DNA of 64,000 nt from an uncultured Bacteroidales bacterium (lineage in GTDB: Bacteria > Bacteroidota > Bacteroidia > Bacteroidales > UBA932): contig CALUPT010000001.1 in assembly GCA_944322715.1 (NCBI GenBank), positions 186,001 to 250,000 on the forward strand. The letters are read 5' to 3'. Positions within the stretch are counted from its first letter, which is position 1, and every line of letters starts with the position of its first letter. The notes beneath the pieces were generated by a model that saw only the letters and a list, made by a program, of their open reading frames with translations, made no database searches and was not told where the DNA came from. The translations under genes were made by a program, and so were the position numbers. This document shows, one piece after another, positions 1 through 8,365 of this stretch.

Positions 1-957
1 TCGGCTGTTCCTCCCGACATGTCGGAATTGACCCATTCCGGAACCGGCAGGGTCGCATGGTTGACTATGCGCCCGATGAGCCTGTGGGAATCAGGGGATT
101 CCAACGGAAAGGTCAGTGTAGCGTCTCTGTTCAACGGAGAATTTTCACCTGCGGAGTCTGTTGATATTTCATTGAAAGAACTGGCTTTTCTTGTCAGCAG
201 AGGCGGCTGGCCCGGTTCTCTTGAACTGTCGCGGGACGCGGCGTTGTTGCAGGCAATGAATTATCTGAATGGTGTGATTCACAGCGATATATCACGGGCG
301 GACAATGTACGGCGTGATCCGGAATCCGCGCTCAGACTGCTGCGGTCGTATGCCAGACATCAAGGGCAGCAGGTCCCTGTCAGTACGATATATGCCGATT
401 TGTCCGGAAACGGGATGCCGAGTATGGGCGAAGATACGATAGTTTCGTATATTCAGGCATTGAAGAAAATATTCGTGATAGAGGATATGCCGGCATGGAG
501 TCCCAACCTGCGTTCAAAGACAGCTATAAGGACATCCGATACGCGGTATTTTGTGGACCCTTCTATCGCTGTTGCGGCCATGGCAGTCGGGCCTGATGAT
601 TTATTGAATGACCTTAATACATTCGGACTGTTTTTCGAGACCTTGGCTGTCAGGGATTTGCGGGTATATGCAGATGCCCTTGGAGGACAGGTTTACCATT
701 ACAGGGACAAAAACGGTCTGGAATGCGATGCCGTCATACATTTGCGAAATGGAAATTTCGGTCTGGTGGAGATTAAGCTTGGAGGTGACACCTTGATTGA
801 CGGCGGAGCAGAGACACTGCTGAAACTTTCATCGAAACTCGATACGCAGAAAATGAAACAGCCATCATTCCTGATGGTGCTTACGGGGATAGGCCAGTAC
901 GCCTATTGCCGGAAGGATGGCGTATATGTCGTGCCGATAGGCTGTCTTAAAAATTGA
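1..957 (+). CDS. DUF4143-type AAA ATPase, C-terminal part (5' end outside window)
   Basis: The reading frame is open to the window edge, so the Met at position 19 is not the start. The first residues lead into a HSGTGR...RMRPMSLWESG segment, which in this family follows the N-terminal AAA (AAA_14) nucleotide-binding domain; that domain must lie upstream of the window. The rest is a DUF4143-like C-terminal domain with the typical ending of a restriction-like fold: an acidic residue in LECDAV, then VEIKLGG. Members are stand-alone ATPases of unknown cellular role, common in Bacteroidales and often suspected of toxin-antitoxin or defence functions. No partner gene is visible. Identification of the family is fairly secure; the function is not known. 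Confidence 0.8.
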   Translation, partial: SAVPPDMSELTHSGTGRVAWLTMRPMSLWESGDSNGKVSVASLFNGEFSPAESVDISLKELAFLVSRGGWPGSLELSRDAALLQAMNYLNGVIHSDISRADNVRRDPESALRLLRSYARHQGQQVPVSTIYADLSGNGMPSMGEDTIVSYIQALKKIFVIEDMPAWSPNLRSKTAIRTSDTRYFVDPSIAVAAMAVGPDDLLNDLNTFGLFFETLAVRDLRVYADALGGQVYHYRDKNGLECDAVIHLRNGNFGLVEIKLGGDTLIDGGAETLLKLSSKLDTQKMKQPSFLMVLTGIGQYAYCRKDGVYVVPIGCLKN

Positions 958-984
958 ACTTGGCTGAAAGTCAGAAATATTCCG

Positions 985-992
985 TACATTTG
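985..992 (+). promoter_or_regulatory. Bacteroidetes promoter, -7 box TACATTTG
   Basis: TACATTTG matches TAnnTTTG exactly. A TTG at 960-962 sits 22 bp upstream, slightly more than the usual 19-21 bp to the -33 box. It faces the short remnant at 1019 and the secreted protein at 1143. Confidence 0.55.
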
Positions 993-1018
993 CGGTATTG
1001 CGTTGAGTAAGGCGGAAC

Positions 1019-1138
1019 ATGTCCATTGTCGCATTCATAGATACCGAAGTCGATCCAAGAAACGGCAAGGTGCGAAGGTTTCGAGCCGGTTCATGGACCG
1101 GGAAATCATGGTCGTGCTGCCAGGACTTAAAATCATAA
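1019..1138 (+). pseudogene. Possible remnant of an exonuclease-helicase gene start
   Basis: A 39-codon frame begins MSIVAFIDTEVDPRNGKV and then degenerates before a stop. The opening FIDTEVxP resembles the N-terminus of DnaQ-type 3'-5' exonuclease domains fused to RecQ-like helicases in Bacteroidales, where the D and E of the motif bind metal. It follows a good promoter box (985-992) at a normal leader distance and lies directly upstream of an unrelated gene. It may be a decayed 5' end, or simply a short leader ORF. The resemblance covers only about 18 residues, so this is tentative. Confidence 0.3.
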
Positions 1139-1142
1139 AATC

Positions 1143-3761
1143 ATGAAGCATTGTGCAATGTATCTGACGACGGTATCTTGTGCCGTCTTTTTGTCCCTGT
1201 CTACTGCATCTGTCATGGATGGCCGGGATGGGAGCATGTCCGGAGATGACTGGGAGTCCGTCAAGTCCCGTCTGCCCGGGTATGTGGCTGCCGGGATAGA
1301 CAGTGAAAAAGGTATCAGTCTGACAGAAGAGGAAAAGGAGTGCCTTGCTTTTCTGTATGGGGCGATGCCTCTGCCGGATATGACGGGCTATCCTTTCAGG
1401 TATTGGGTGGACAATGTCCGCAAGACCCTGGAGGTGCGGAAGAATGCGGCATGGGAGATTCCGGAGAGGGAATTCAGGCATTTCGTGCTCCCTTTGAGGG
1501 TCAACAATGAGGCTCTGGATAATTTCAGGACAATATATGCCGATGAACTCTGTGCGAGGGTCGAGGGTATGACTCTGGCGCAGGCGGCACTGGAAATCAA
1601 CCACTGGTGCCATGAAATGGCTACATACGCCCCGTCCGATGCCAGGACACTTTCTCCGACAGGGACAATCGCTTCAGGGTTGGGGAGATGTGGTGAGGAG
1701 TCGGTGCTGGCCGTAGCGGCCTTGCGTGCTGCCGGCATTCCGGCGAGACAGGTCTATACTCCGCGCTGGGCTCATACTGATGACAACCACGCATGGGTAG
1801 AGGTCTATGTCGATGGCAACTGGCATTTCATGGGCGCCTGCGAACCTGAGCCTGTCCTTGATCTGGCATGGTTCAATGCTCCGGTCTCGAGGGCGATGCT
1901 GCTCCATACGCTTGCTTTCGGAGACTACGATGGGCCGGAGGATGTCATAAGAAGGACGCATTCATTTACGGAAATCAATGTCATAAAAAGTTATATCCCG
2001 ACAAGACGCACTTCGGTGAGGGTTCTCGATGGGCAAGGGCATCCGGTCAAGGGAGCATCCGTGGAGTTCAAGATATACAACTATGCAGAGTTCTATACGG
2101 TCGCCCGGAGCATGACAGGGCCTGACGGCATGGCAGGTCTTGATACCGGGCGCGGGGATATGCTGGTGTGGGCATATAAGGATGGCCGTTTCGGGGTGGC
2201 CAAGGCATCCGGGGAGATGACCGAGGTTGTCCTTGACCATAGTGTCGGGGATGAGTTCGGGCTTGACTTCGGGATTGTGCCGCCTCCGGAGAATCCGATC
2301 CCATCCACTGCAACGGAAGCCGAAGTTCTCCGAAATGCCCGGCGTCTGGCATACGAGGATTCTGTCAGGACCGCCCGTCCGAAAGGGAACGGGGCTGTCA
2401 TAGCTTTCAGAGATGCATGTTTCAAAGATACTGGCAGTACGGATAATCGCGGCAGTGCAGCCGGTAAAAGCGATTTACGGGAAAATGCGGCGGCTCTGCT
2501 GGCATCCTTGTCAGTCAAGGATATGGTGGATGTCAGTGCGGATGTGCTTGAGGATGCAATGGCGCATTGCGGAGAGAGGTTCAGCCGCTACAGGGACTGT
2601 CCCCGTGTCTCGTATGAACCGCTGCTCCCTTATTTTGAAGAGATAGGCAAAGGGCTCGCGGCGGCATCTCCGGAAGAGATTCTGGACTGGACTCTTGCCA
2701 ACATCGAGGTCTGTGACAGTCTCAATCCCCAGGGGATATATATCCCTCCTGTGATGGTATGGCGTTCAAGGATTTCGGATACCCGGTCGAGGAACATTTT
2801 CTTTGTGGCGGCTTGTCGGAGCAAGGGGGTCGAGGCCCGTATAGATGAAGTGACGGGCAAGACGCAGTACCGTGATACCGGCAAGGATGCCGGCGATGGG
2901 GCGCAGGATGGAAAGATGCAGCCTGGAGACGGCGCAGTCTGGACGGATGTCGAATGGCCGCAGGATCCGGAGGCGGACAAGAGCGGAGATGGAGCAACGG
3001 AAATGGCTGCCCAGGGCTTTGTAAAGGCCACATATACACCGGTCTCATGGCTCAGGGACCCTCTGTACTACAGGCATTTCACCCTCTCCCGCATCGATGG
3101 GGGCAGCGCGGGGCTCCTTGCCTTCGATGAAAGCACGGATACCGGCTGGACGGAACTGCTTTCGGAACCTCTTGCAGTCGATGCAGGATATTATCTTCTC
3201 ACATCCGGAGTCAGGATGGCGGATGGGTCTGTCTCCTCGCATCTCGAATTCTTCAATGTGGAAGCGGACAGGGAGACGGAAGTGCCCCTGGTCCTGAAAC
3301 AGCCGGAGGGCGCGGTCGCCGTCATCGGTAACATCAATGTCGAGGAGACATTCCTGCCGGAAGGCGGTACGAAGCCGCATACAATCCTTTCCGCAACAGG
3401 CAGAGGCTATTTCGCAATGGCTGTGATAAAGGATTTTTCCGAACCATCGATACATGCGCTGAGACAGCTCGCCGCAGCTGCCGATGACCTGAACGGATGG
3501 GGTAGGAGTCTGGTAGTGCTCGGAGCGGATGATGAAGGATGCGGCAGGATGGGAGAGTACCTGTCCGGGATAGACAAGGTACACTATGGCACCGATCCGG
3601 ATGGCAGGATACAGAAAATGCTCTATGACGGATGTATGCAGGAGAACGGCAGGCTGCCTGTCATAGTCATTGCCGACAGTTTCGGGAGGGTGGTCTACTA
3701 TTCGCAGGGCTACAACACTTCACTTGCAGAGCAGCTCAGGACTGTCATCAGCCGGCTGTGA
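1143..3761 (+). CDS. Secreted transglutaminase-like protein with C-terminal thioredoxin-like fold
   Basis: An 872-residue exported protein (signal peptide about residues 1-22). The transglutaminase-like core is clear: Cys183 in GRCGEES and His216 in DDNHAWVEV, followed by the FMGACEPEPVLDLAWF stretch typical of this bacterial group; the third triad residue is not obvious. A carboxypeptidase-regulatory-like beta domain follows (about 280-340). The last 120 residues look like a thioredoxin-like fold (PVIVIADSFGRVVYY) without a CxxC pair. Residues about 575-620 form a Gly/Asp-rich low-complexity segment. Such proteins are presumed periplasmic or surface peptide-modifying enzymes or proteases; the substrate is unknown. 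The downstream neighbour is convergent, so it is probably transcribed alone. Confidence 0.8.
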   Translation: MKHCAMYLTTVSCAVFLSLSTASVMDGRDGSMSGDDWESVKSRLPGYVAAGIDSEKGISLTEEEKECLAFLYGAMPLPDMTGYPFRYWVDNVRKTLEVRKNAAWEIPEREFRHFVLPLRVNNEALDNFRTIYADELCARVEGMTLAQAALEINHWCHEMATYAPSDARTLSPTGTIASGLGRCGEESVLAVAALRAAGIPARQVYTPRWAHTDDNHAWVEVYVDGNWHFMGACEPEPVLDLAWFNAPVSRAMLLHTLAFGDYDGPEDVIRRTHSFTEINVIKSYIPTRRTSVRVLDGQGHPVKGASVEFKIYNYAEFYTVARSMTGPDGMAGLDTGRGDMLVWAYKDGRFGVAKASGEMTEVVLDHSVGDEFGLDFGIVPPPENPIPSTATEAEVLRNARRLAYEDSVRTARPKGNGAVIAFRDACFKDTGSTDNRGSAAGKSDLRENAAALLASLSVKDMVDVSADVLEDAMAHCGERFSRYRDCPRVSYEPLLPYFEEIGKGLAAASPEEILDWTLANIEVCDSLNPQGIYIPPVMVWRSRISDTRSRNIFFVAACRSKGVEARIDEVTGKTQYRDTGKDAGDGAQDGKMQPGDGAVWTDVEWPQDPEADKSGDGATEMAAQGFVKATYTPVSWLRDPLYYRHFTLSRIDGGSAGLLAFDESTDTGWTELLSEPLAVDAGYYLLTSGVRMADGSVSSHLEFFNVEADRETEVPLVLKQPEGAVAVIGNINVEETFLPEGGTKPHTILSATGRGYFAMAVIKDFSEPSIHALRQLAAAADDLNGWGRSLVVLGADDEGCGRMGEYLSGIDKVHYGTDPDGRIQKMLYDGCMQENGRLPVIVIADSFGRVVYYSQGYNTSLAEQLRTVISRL

Positions 3762-3814
3762 TGCCGTTTCGTGGCCCGGTCTGTCAAGGCTTCAGTCTGC
3801 TTTCGATGGTCTTG

Positions 3815-4477
3815 TCACTGTCCGGCTAACTGCGACACCACTCTGCGGTCTGTTGTCCCGCTTCCGGAGTGTGCCGAACCATGGAACTCTCTGGCACGGG
3901 TCACGGCCTCGAGTTCAGCGATGTTTGAGGGTTTCACGCCGGCGCCCGGCATTATGATTATCCTGTCTCCGGCTGCGGACACGAGCTCCCGGAGCAGTTC
4001 CCTGCCTTCGTAGGCCGATGCGGCAAGGCCGGATGTCAGAAGTCTGTCGCATCCGAGAGAGATGATGTCCTCTAAGGCCCTGAAAGGGTCTGAGCAGCAG
4101 TCGAATGCCCTGTGGAATGTCACAGAGAGCGGTCTTGCTGCCTGTATCAGTCTGTGCATCATGCCGGCATCGATGCTGCCATCGGGATGCAGGGCTCCTA
4201 TGACAACTCCATTGACCCCGAGCCTTTTGCAATCCAAAATATCCTCTCTCATCCTCTCTCCCTCTTCTTCAGAAAACACGAAGTCCCCTCCGCGAGGACG
4301 GATGAGGACATTGACAGGTATCGGACAGATATCCAGCACCTGTTCTGTCAGTCCGGGCGAGGGTGTTGTCCCTCCGATCTCTAAATTTTCGCACAGCTCT
4401 ATGCGCGATGCCCCTCCGGCAACCGCTTCCGACACTTCATACACGCTTGTGCAGCAGCATTCTATGAATCTCCCCAT
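3815..4477 (-). CDS. cutC: CutC family protein
   Basis: A 220-residue TIM-barrel protein with the CutC hallmarks: the N-terminal IECCCTSVYEVSEAVAGGA segment, RIELCENLEIGGTTPS, IRPRGGDFVFS, VTFHRAFD and the LLTSG motif. CutC was named for copper homeostasis in E. coli, but that role is disputed and the reaction is unknown. A Met ten codons further upstream (4507) is in frame, but it sits right at the -7 promoter box 4509-4516, where transcription would only just begin; the internal ATG at 4477 gives a normal start (MGRFIECC) and a leader of about 27 nt. No copper transport gene lies nearby. Confidence 0.9.
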   Translation of the reverse strand: MGRFIECCCTSVYEVSEAVAGGASRIELCENLEIGGTTPSPGLTEQVLDICPIPVNVLIRPRGGDFVFSEEEGERMREDILDCKRLGVNGVVIGALHPDGSIDAGMMHRLIQAARPLSVTFHRAFDCCSDPFRALEDIISLGCDRLLTSGLAASAYEGRELLRELVSAAGDRIIIMPGAGVKPSNIAELEAVTRAREFHGSAHSGSGTTDRRVVSQLAGQ

Positions 4478-4508
4478 AACTGATATGCGGTCAATGAATA
4501 AATTCATG

Positions 4509-4516
4509 CAAAAATA
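4509..4516 (-). promoter_or_regulatory. Bacteroidetes -7 box for cutC
   Basis: On the minus strand the sequence reads TATTTTTG, an exact TAnnTTTG. It places the transcription start near 4504 and therefore argues for the downstream cutC start codon at 4477. Confidence 0.5.
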
Positions 4517-4633
4517 GCATTATTCAGGCATGTCCGTATTTATTCCCGGCTTTTTATTATTTTTACAAATGTATTGATCCGGCTTTTATGGCCGGGACAT
4601 TGATATGGATTAATAAATTATCGGACTGGCGTT

Positions 4634-5971
4634 ATGAATATTAAATTGAAAATCATCTTGTCGGCTATGGCCCTGCTTGCTGCTTTTTCTGTGGCAGTAG
4701 CCTATACAATACCGGAAAGGGAACAGGAGTCCCCGTATGTCCCTTCCGGGGGCAACCTGCAGGCAAGGGAGGCGTTCCGAGATGCAAAATTCGGGATATT
4801 CCTGCACTGGGGGCTTTATTCCATGCTCGGTACGGGGGAGTGGACAATGTCTTCGCGCGACATAAACTATCTGGAGTATGCCAAGCTGGCCAATGCGTTC
4901 TATCCGCATGATTTCGATGCGGAGGAATGGGTTTCTGCCATAAAGCGGTCCGGGGCCGGATATATCTGTTTCACGACACGGCATCATGATGGGTTTTCCA
5001 TGTGGGATACGGCCCGGACGGACTACAATATCGTGGATGCCACTCCGTACGGCAGGGATGTGGTGAAGGCTCTGTCGGAAGAGTGCCGCAGGCAGGGTGT
5101 CGGTCTCCATTTCTATTATTCCCTGATAGACTGGTACAGGGATGACTGTCCGAGAGGCAGGACAGGGCTGGGGACAGGGAGACCCGGCACATCCATCGAT
5201 TACGGACATTACTATGACTTCATGAAGGGCCAGCTTACGGAACTTCTTACCGGATATGGCCCTGTCGGCGCGATATGGTTCGATGGGGTGTGGGACCAGG
5301 ACCGGAATCCGGACTTCGACTGGAAGCTGCGCGGACTGTATGACCATATACATGACCTGCAGCCGTCCTGTCTTGTGGGCAACAACCACCATCTCGTCCC
5401 GTTCGAGGGTGAAGACATCCAGATTTTCGAGCGTGACCTCCCGGGGGAGAACACCGCAGGTCTGTCCGGCCAGGATGTCAGCCGTCTTCCGCTTGAGACC
5501 TGCCAGACGATGAACGGGATGTGGGGCTATAAGATAACCGATCTTGACTACAAATCCACCGGGACACTGATCCGGTATCTTGTACGGGCCGCAGGCAGGG
5601 ATGCGAATCTGCTGCTGAACATAGGCCCTCAGCCGGACGGGAATCTTCCGGCAGTTGCCGTGGAGAGGCTCCGGGAGATGGGGGAATGGCTCGGCCGTTA
5701 TGGAGAAAGCATCTACGGGACCAGAGGCGGGGACATCCCTCCTCACGACTGGGGAGTCACTACCCGTAAGGGTGACAGTCTCTATGTCCATATACTGGAC
5801 CTGCAGGATGATGCGCTCTACCTGCCGCTTGATGCCAGGGTCGCTTCTGCTGTATGCCTGAACGATGGCAGCAGGATAAGGTATGATGTCATTAAGGGCA
5901 AAGGCATTGTCCTCCATGTCGGGGACATTCCTCAGGATATCGACCGTATAGTCAAGCTCGTGATCCGCTGA
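4634..5971 (+). CDS. GH29 alpha-L-fucosidase, secreted
   Basis: A 445-residue protein with a signal peptide (residues 1-24) and a complete GH29 catalytic barrel. Visible family motifs are FGIFLHWGLYSM, CFTTRHHDGFSMWDT and VGAIWFDGVWDQ, in which Asp217 is the expected catalytic nucleophile. GH29 enzymes remove alpha-linked L-fucose from glycans with retention of configuration; in gut Bacteroidales the usual substrates are mucin, milk and plant glycans. The predicted location is the periplasm or cell surface. It stands alone between cutC (divergent) and an outer-membrane protein (convergent), away from the PUL at 47-61 kb, and is followed by a strong hairpin. Confidence 0.93.
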   Translation: MNIKLKIILSAMALLAAFSVAVAYTIPEREQESPYVPSGGNLQAREAFRDAKFGIFLHWGLYSMLGTGEWTMSSRDINYLEYAKLANAFYPHDFDAEEWVSAIKRSGAGYICFTTRHHDGFSMWDTARTDYNIVDATPYGRDVVKALSEECRRQGVGLHFYYSLIDWYRDDCPRGRTGLGTGRPGTSIDYGHYYDFMKGQLTELLTGYGPVGAIWFDGVWDQDRNPDFDWKLRGLYDHIHDLQPSCLVGNNHHLVPFEGEDIQIFERDLPGENTAGLSGQDVSRLPLETCQTMNGMWGYKITDLDYKSTGTLIRYLVRAAGRDANLLLNIGPQPDGNLPAVAVERLREMGEWLGRYGESIYGTRGGDIPPHDWGVTTRKGDSLYVHILDLQDDALYLPLDARVASAVCLNDGSRIRYDVIKGKGIVLHVGDIPQDIDRIVKLVIR

Positions 5972-6000
5972 ATCCTTCGGAAACGTACCTGAACGGAAGA

Positions 6001-6039
6001 CGGCTCAAAAGGGTGCTTGAAATTCCTCCTTTTGAGCCG
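6001..6039 (+). terminator. Hairpin terminator between GH29 gene and convergent barrel gene
   Basis: A perfect 12-bp inverted repeat (6001-6012 with 6028-6039, CGGCTCAAAAGG and its complement) encloses a 15-nt loop. It lies 30 bp after the fucosidase stop and 42 bp before the end of the minus-strand gene, so it can serve both. Confidence 0.7.
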
Positions 6040-6080
6040 CCTTTGAGTCGGACAGATATTCTGTCTATATGTCCGTTATC

Positions 6081-6758
6081 CTAAAAGTAATATTTTACTC
6101 CAAGGGTGATGCCGTAGTTGAAGTTGGCACCGAAAGCGGTGTAATTGTCCTTCTGAACGATATCACGTGTCGTATCCTCTTCTTTGTATGTCACGGTGGC
6201 GACAGAAAGGCTCAATAGATTTGCAAAGACACCGATGTTGTCTGTAGCCTTGAATTCGATCTTGCCGAGGTCTGCGTTGAAAGCGAACACAAACGGTACT
6301 TTCTCTGTGGTTTTGCTGCCATCGTAATTCTGTGATATTGAAGAGCCTCCTCCGAATCCGAATTCGACACCAGGTGTGTAGTACAGTATGTCCGCAATGA
6401 GCGGAATGTAATAGTGCGCACCGATTACACCCATGGCTATATGCTGGAATCCGAACCTGTTTTTATTGTCGCTGCCTTTTCCGGTGTAGTTTTTTGTCAT
6501 GTCATACTCCAGCCCTGCTGAAAGTTCGAGGTTGTCGATTACGAAATAGCTGAATGTCGGGGCCAGCATGAAATTGGTGGTGGAAGGATAGCTCTCCTTG
6601 TCGCTGTCCGTCTGTCCTCCGGCAGTAGTCGACCATTTGTTGGTAATGCTACCGCCTCCGACACCGAGTGCCCCCCCTACTGAGAAATCACCCTTCTGCT
6701 GTGCTGAAAGGGATACGGATGCTGCAATCATGGCAGCAACGATCAAAAATTTTTTCAT
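6081..6758 (-). CDS. Small outer-membrane beta-barrel protein
   Basis: A 225-residue protein starting MKKFLIVAAMIAASVSLSAQ (a clean signal peptide), then alternating hydrophobic/polar strands with many aromatic residues and a terminal GITLGVKYYF, the C-terminal Phe strand typical of BamA substrates. It looks like an 8- to 10-stranded PorT/OmpX-type barrel. A Met 15 codons upstream (6803) is in frame but overlaps the promoter box at 6801-6808, so 6758 is chosen. The function is unknown; it is a common Bacteroidales porin-like family. It is transcribed alone. Confidence 0.82.
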   Translation of the reverse strand: MKKFLIVAAMIAASVSLSAQQKGDFSVGGALGVGGGSITNKWSTTAGGQTDSDKESYPSTTNFMLAPTFSYFVIDNLELSAGLEYDMTKNYTGKGSDNKNRFGFQHIAMGVIGAHYYIPLIADILYYTPGVEFGFGGGSSISQNYDGSKTTEKVPFVFAFNADLGKIEFKATDNIGVFANLLSLSVATVTYKEEDTTRDIVQKDNYTAFGANFNYGITLGVKYYF

Positions 6759-6800
6759 GATAATTAATATTAATTGGTTCAGTTTTCGATTAAAACGGCA

Positions 6801-6808
6801 CAAAGATA
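6801..6808 (-). promoter_or_regulatory. Bacteroidetes -7 box for the barrel gene
   Basis: The minus strand reads TATCTTTG, an exact TAnnTTTG, 42 nt before the ATG at 6758. The surrounding region is very AT-rich and is shared with the divergent MATE promoter. Confidence 0.6.
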
Positions 6809-6854
6809 TAAAATTATTTAATGTCAGTCAATTATAAAAAGTTAAGAATCTGTG

Positions 6855-6862
6855 TAAATTTG
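6855..6862 (+). promoter_or_regulatory. Bacteroidetes -7 box for the MATE gene
   Basis: TAAATTTG matches TAnnTTTG and predicts a start of transcription near 6867, about 15 nt before the ATG at 6882. Confidence 0.6.
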
Positions 6863-6881
6863 CAGTCCCGGATTGGAAAGG

Positions 6882-8294
6882 ATGAAGACTGAAGCGATAT
6901 TGCTTGAAATGGTTCGCAGAGGCAGGCCGTTGTCGTGGTGGCAGCGGCTCTCTCTCATCGTGCGCCTCAGTATCCCGTCCATGCTCGCCCAGCTGTCCTA
7001 TATCGTGATGGTGTACATAGATGCCTCGATGGTGGGAAGTCTCGGTGCGGAAGCATCCGCTGCAATCGGACTGATGTCCACCAGCACATGGCTTTTCGGC
7101 GGTATCCTGTCGGCGGCATCTGTCGGGTTCAGCGTGCAGGTCGCACATCTTGTCGGTGCGGGAGAACTCCGTAAGGCAAGGGATGTCCTCCGGCAGGCTC
7201 TGGCAGCTACATCCGTCTTCGGGATAGCGGCGATGTGTATCGCCTGTGCTATATGTCCGTTCCTGCCGGGCTGGCTCGGAGGGGATGAGTCCATTGCCGG
7301 GATGGCTTCCGAATATTTTATGATATTCGCCTTCTCGCTCCCGTTCATGCAGCTCAACCGCCTGTCCGGCAGTATGCTCCAGAGCAGTGGCAACATGAGG
7401 GTGCCGAGTATGCTCAATGTGTCCATGTGCATCCTGGACATTGTCTTCAACACGATATTCATTTTCCCGACCAGGGAGGTCACTCTTCTTGGACATACTT
7501 TCACGATGTACGGTGCCGGGATGGAGGTGGCCGGAGCCGCGCTCGGGACCGCCCTTGCGATTGCAGTCACCTCATTGCTGATGTCTTCCTATCTGTGCTT
7601 CAAGTCGAAGGAGCTTGCGCTGACGCAGGAGAAGGTCAGGCTCAGGGTGCAGGGGAGCACGCTGAAAAAGGCTTTCCAGATAGGTGCTCCTATAGGTCTG
7701 GAACATACGATAATGTGCGGGGCGCAGATTGCCTCCACGGTAATCGTCGCTCCTCTTGGGAATATCGCAATTGCTGCGAATGCCTTTGCGGTGACCGCGG
7801 AGAGCCTGTGCTATATGCCGGGGCAGGGCATAGGGGATGCGGCGACCACGCTGGTGGGGCAGAGCGTGGGGGCATGCCGTAAGGATCTGACGCGCAGGTT
7901 CGCCGACATGTCCGTCGGTCTGGGGATGACGGTGATGACCATCATGGGGCTTGTCATGTATCTTGCGGCTCCTCTGATGATGGGAATAATGACCCCCGTG
8001 GCTGAAATCAAGGACCTGGGAGTGTCGGTGCTGAGGATAGAGGCTTTTGCAGAGCCTATGTATGCGGCTTCCATTGTGGCCTACTGCGCCTTCATAGGGA
8101 CCGGAGACACTCTGATCCCGAGCTGTATGAACTTTTTCAGCATCTGGGTCGTAAGACTCTCGCTTGCAGCCATTCTTGCCCCGGTGCTCGGTTTGAAAGG
8201 CGTCTGGATAGCAATGTGCATCGAACTATGCTTCCGCGGAGCCATCTTCCTTTACCGTCTTTCCCGCGGCCGCTGGCTCGACCGCATCGGATAG
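6882..8294 (+). CDS. MATE family efflux transporter
   Basis: A 470-residue integral membrane protein with about 12 predicted helices arranged as two homologous halves (first half opening LIVRLSIPSMLAQLS, second half KAFQIGAPIGLEHT). This is the pattern of MATE exporters, which expel drugs or other cationic compounds in exchange for Na+ or H+. A TTG three codons upstream is possible, but ATG 6882 follows GGAAAGG and suits the promoter at 6855-6862. The gene is monocistronic and convergent with mrp. The substrate cannot be read from the sequence. Confidence 0.92.
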   Translation: MKTEAILLEMVRRGRPLSWWQRLSLIVRLSIPSMLAQLSYIVMVYIDASMVGSLGAEASAAIGLMSTSTWLFGGILSAASVGFSVQVAHLVGAGELRKARDVLRQALAATSVFGIAAMCIACAICPFLPGWLGGDESIAGMASEYFMIFAFSLPFMQLNRLSGSMLQSSGNMRVPSMLNVSMCILDIVFNTIFIFPTREVTLLGHTFTMYGAGMEVAGAALGTALAIAVTSLLMSSYLCFKSKELALTQEKVRLRVQGSTLKKAFQIGAPIGLEHTIMCGAQIASTVIVAPLGNIAIAANAFAVTAESLCYMPGQGIGDAATTLVGQSVGACRKDLTRRFADMSVGLGMTVMTIMGLVMYLAAPLMMGIMTPVAEIKDLGVSVLRIEAFAEPMYAASIVAYCAFIGTGDTLIPSCMNFFSIWVVRLSLAAILAPVLGLKGVWIAMCIELCFRGAIFLYRLSRGRWLDRIG

Positions 8295-8365
8295 ACCGTT
8301 GTATGATGTTTTGCCGGCTTCCCGGTGTAAAAGAATGACGCAAAGGCGCCTGCAGGAATTGTTTT

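Noticed and set aside
3762..3814. Copper-resistance context for CutC
   Set aside because: No copper ATPase, oxidase or regulator nearby; the name CutC alone is not evidence of copper handling.
4478..4507. Upstream start for cutC (MNLFIDRISV...)
   Set aside because: The codon lies at the -7 box 4509-4516, so transcription would begin too late; the family start fits 4477.
4610..5917. 435-codon frame antisense to the GH29 gene
   Set aside because: Mirror frame of a GC-biased gene; the sense strand encodes a complete GH29 enzyme with catalytic motifs, and the antisense product has no recognisable domain or plausible start.
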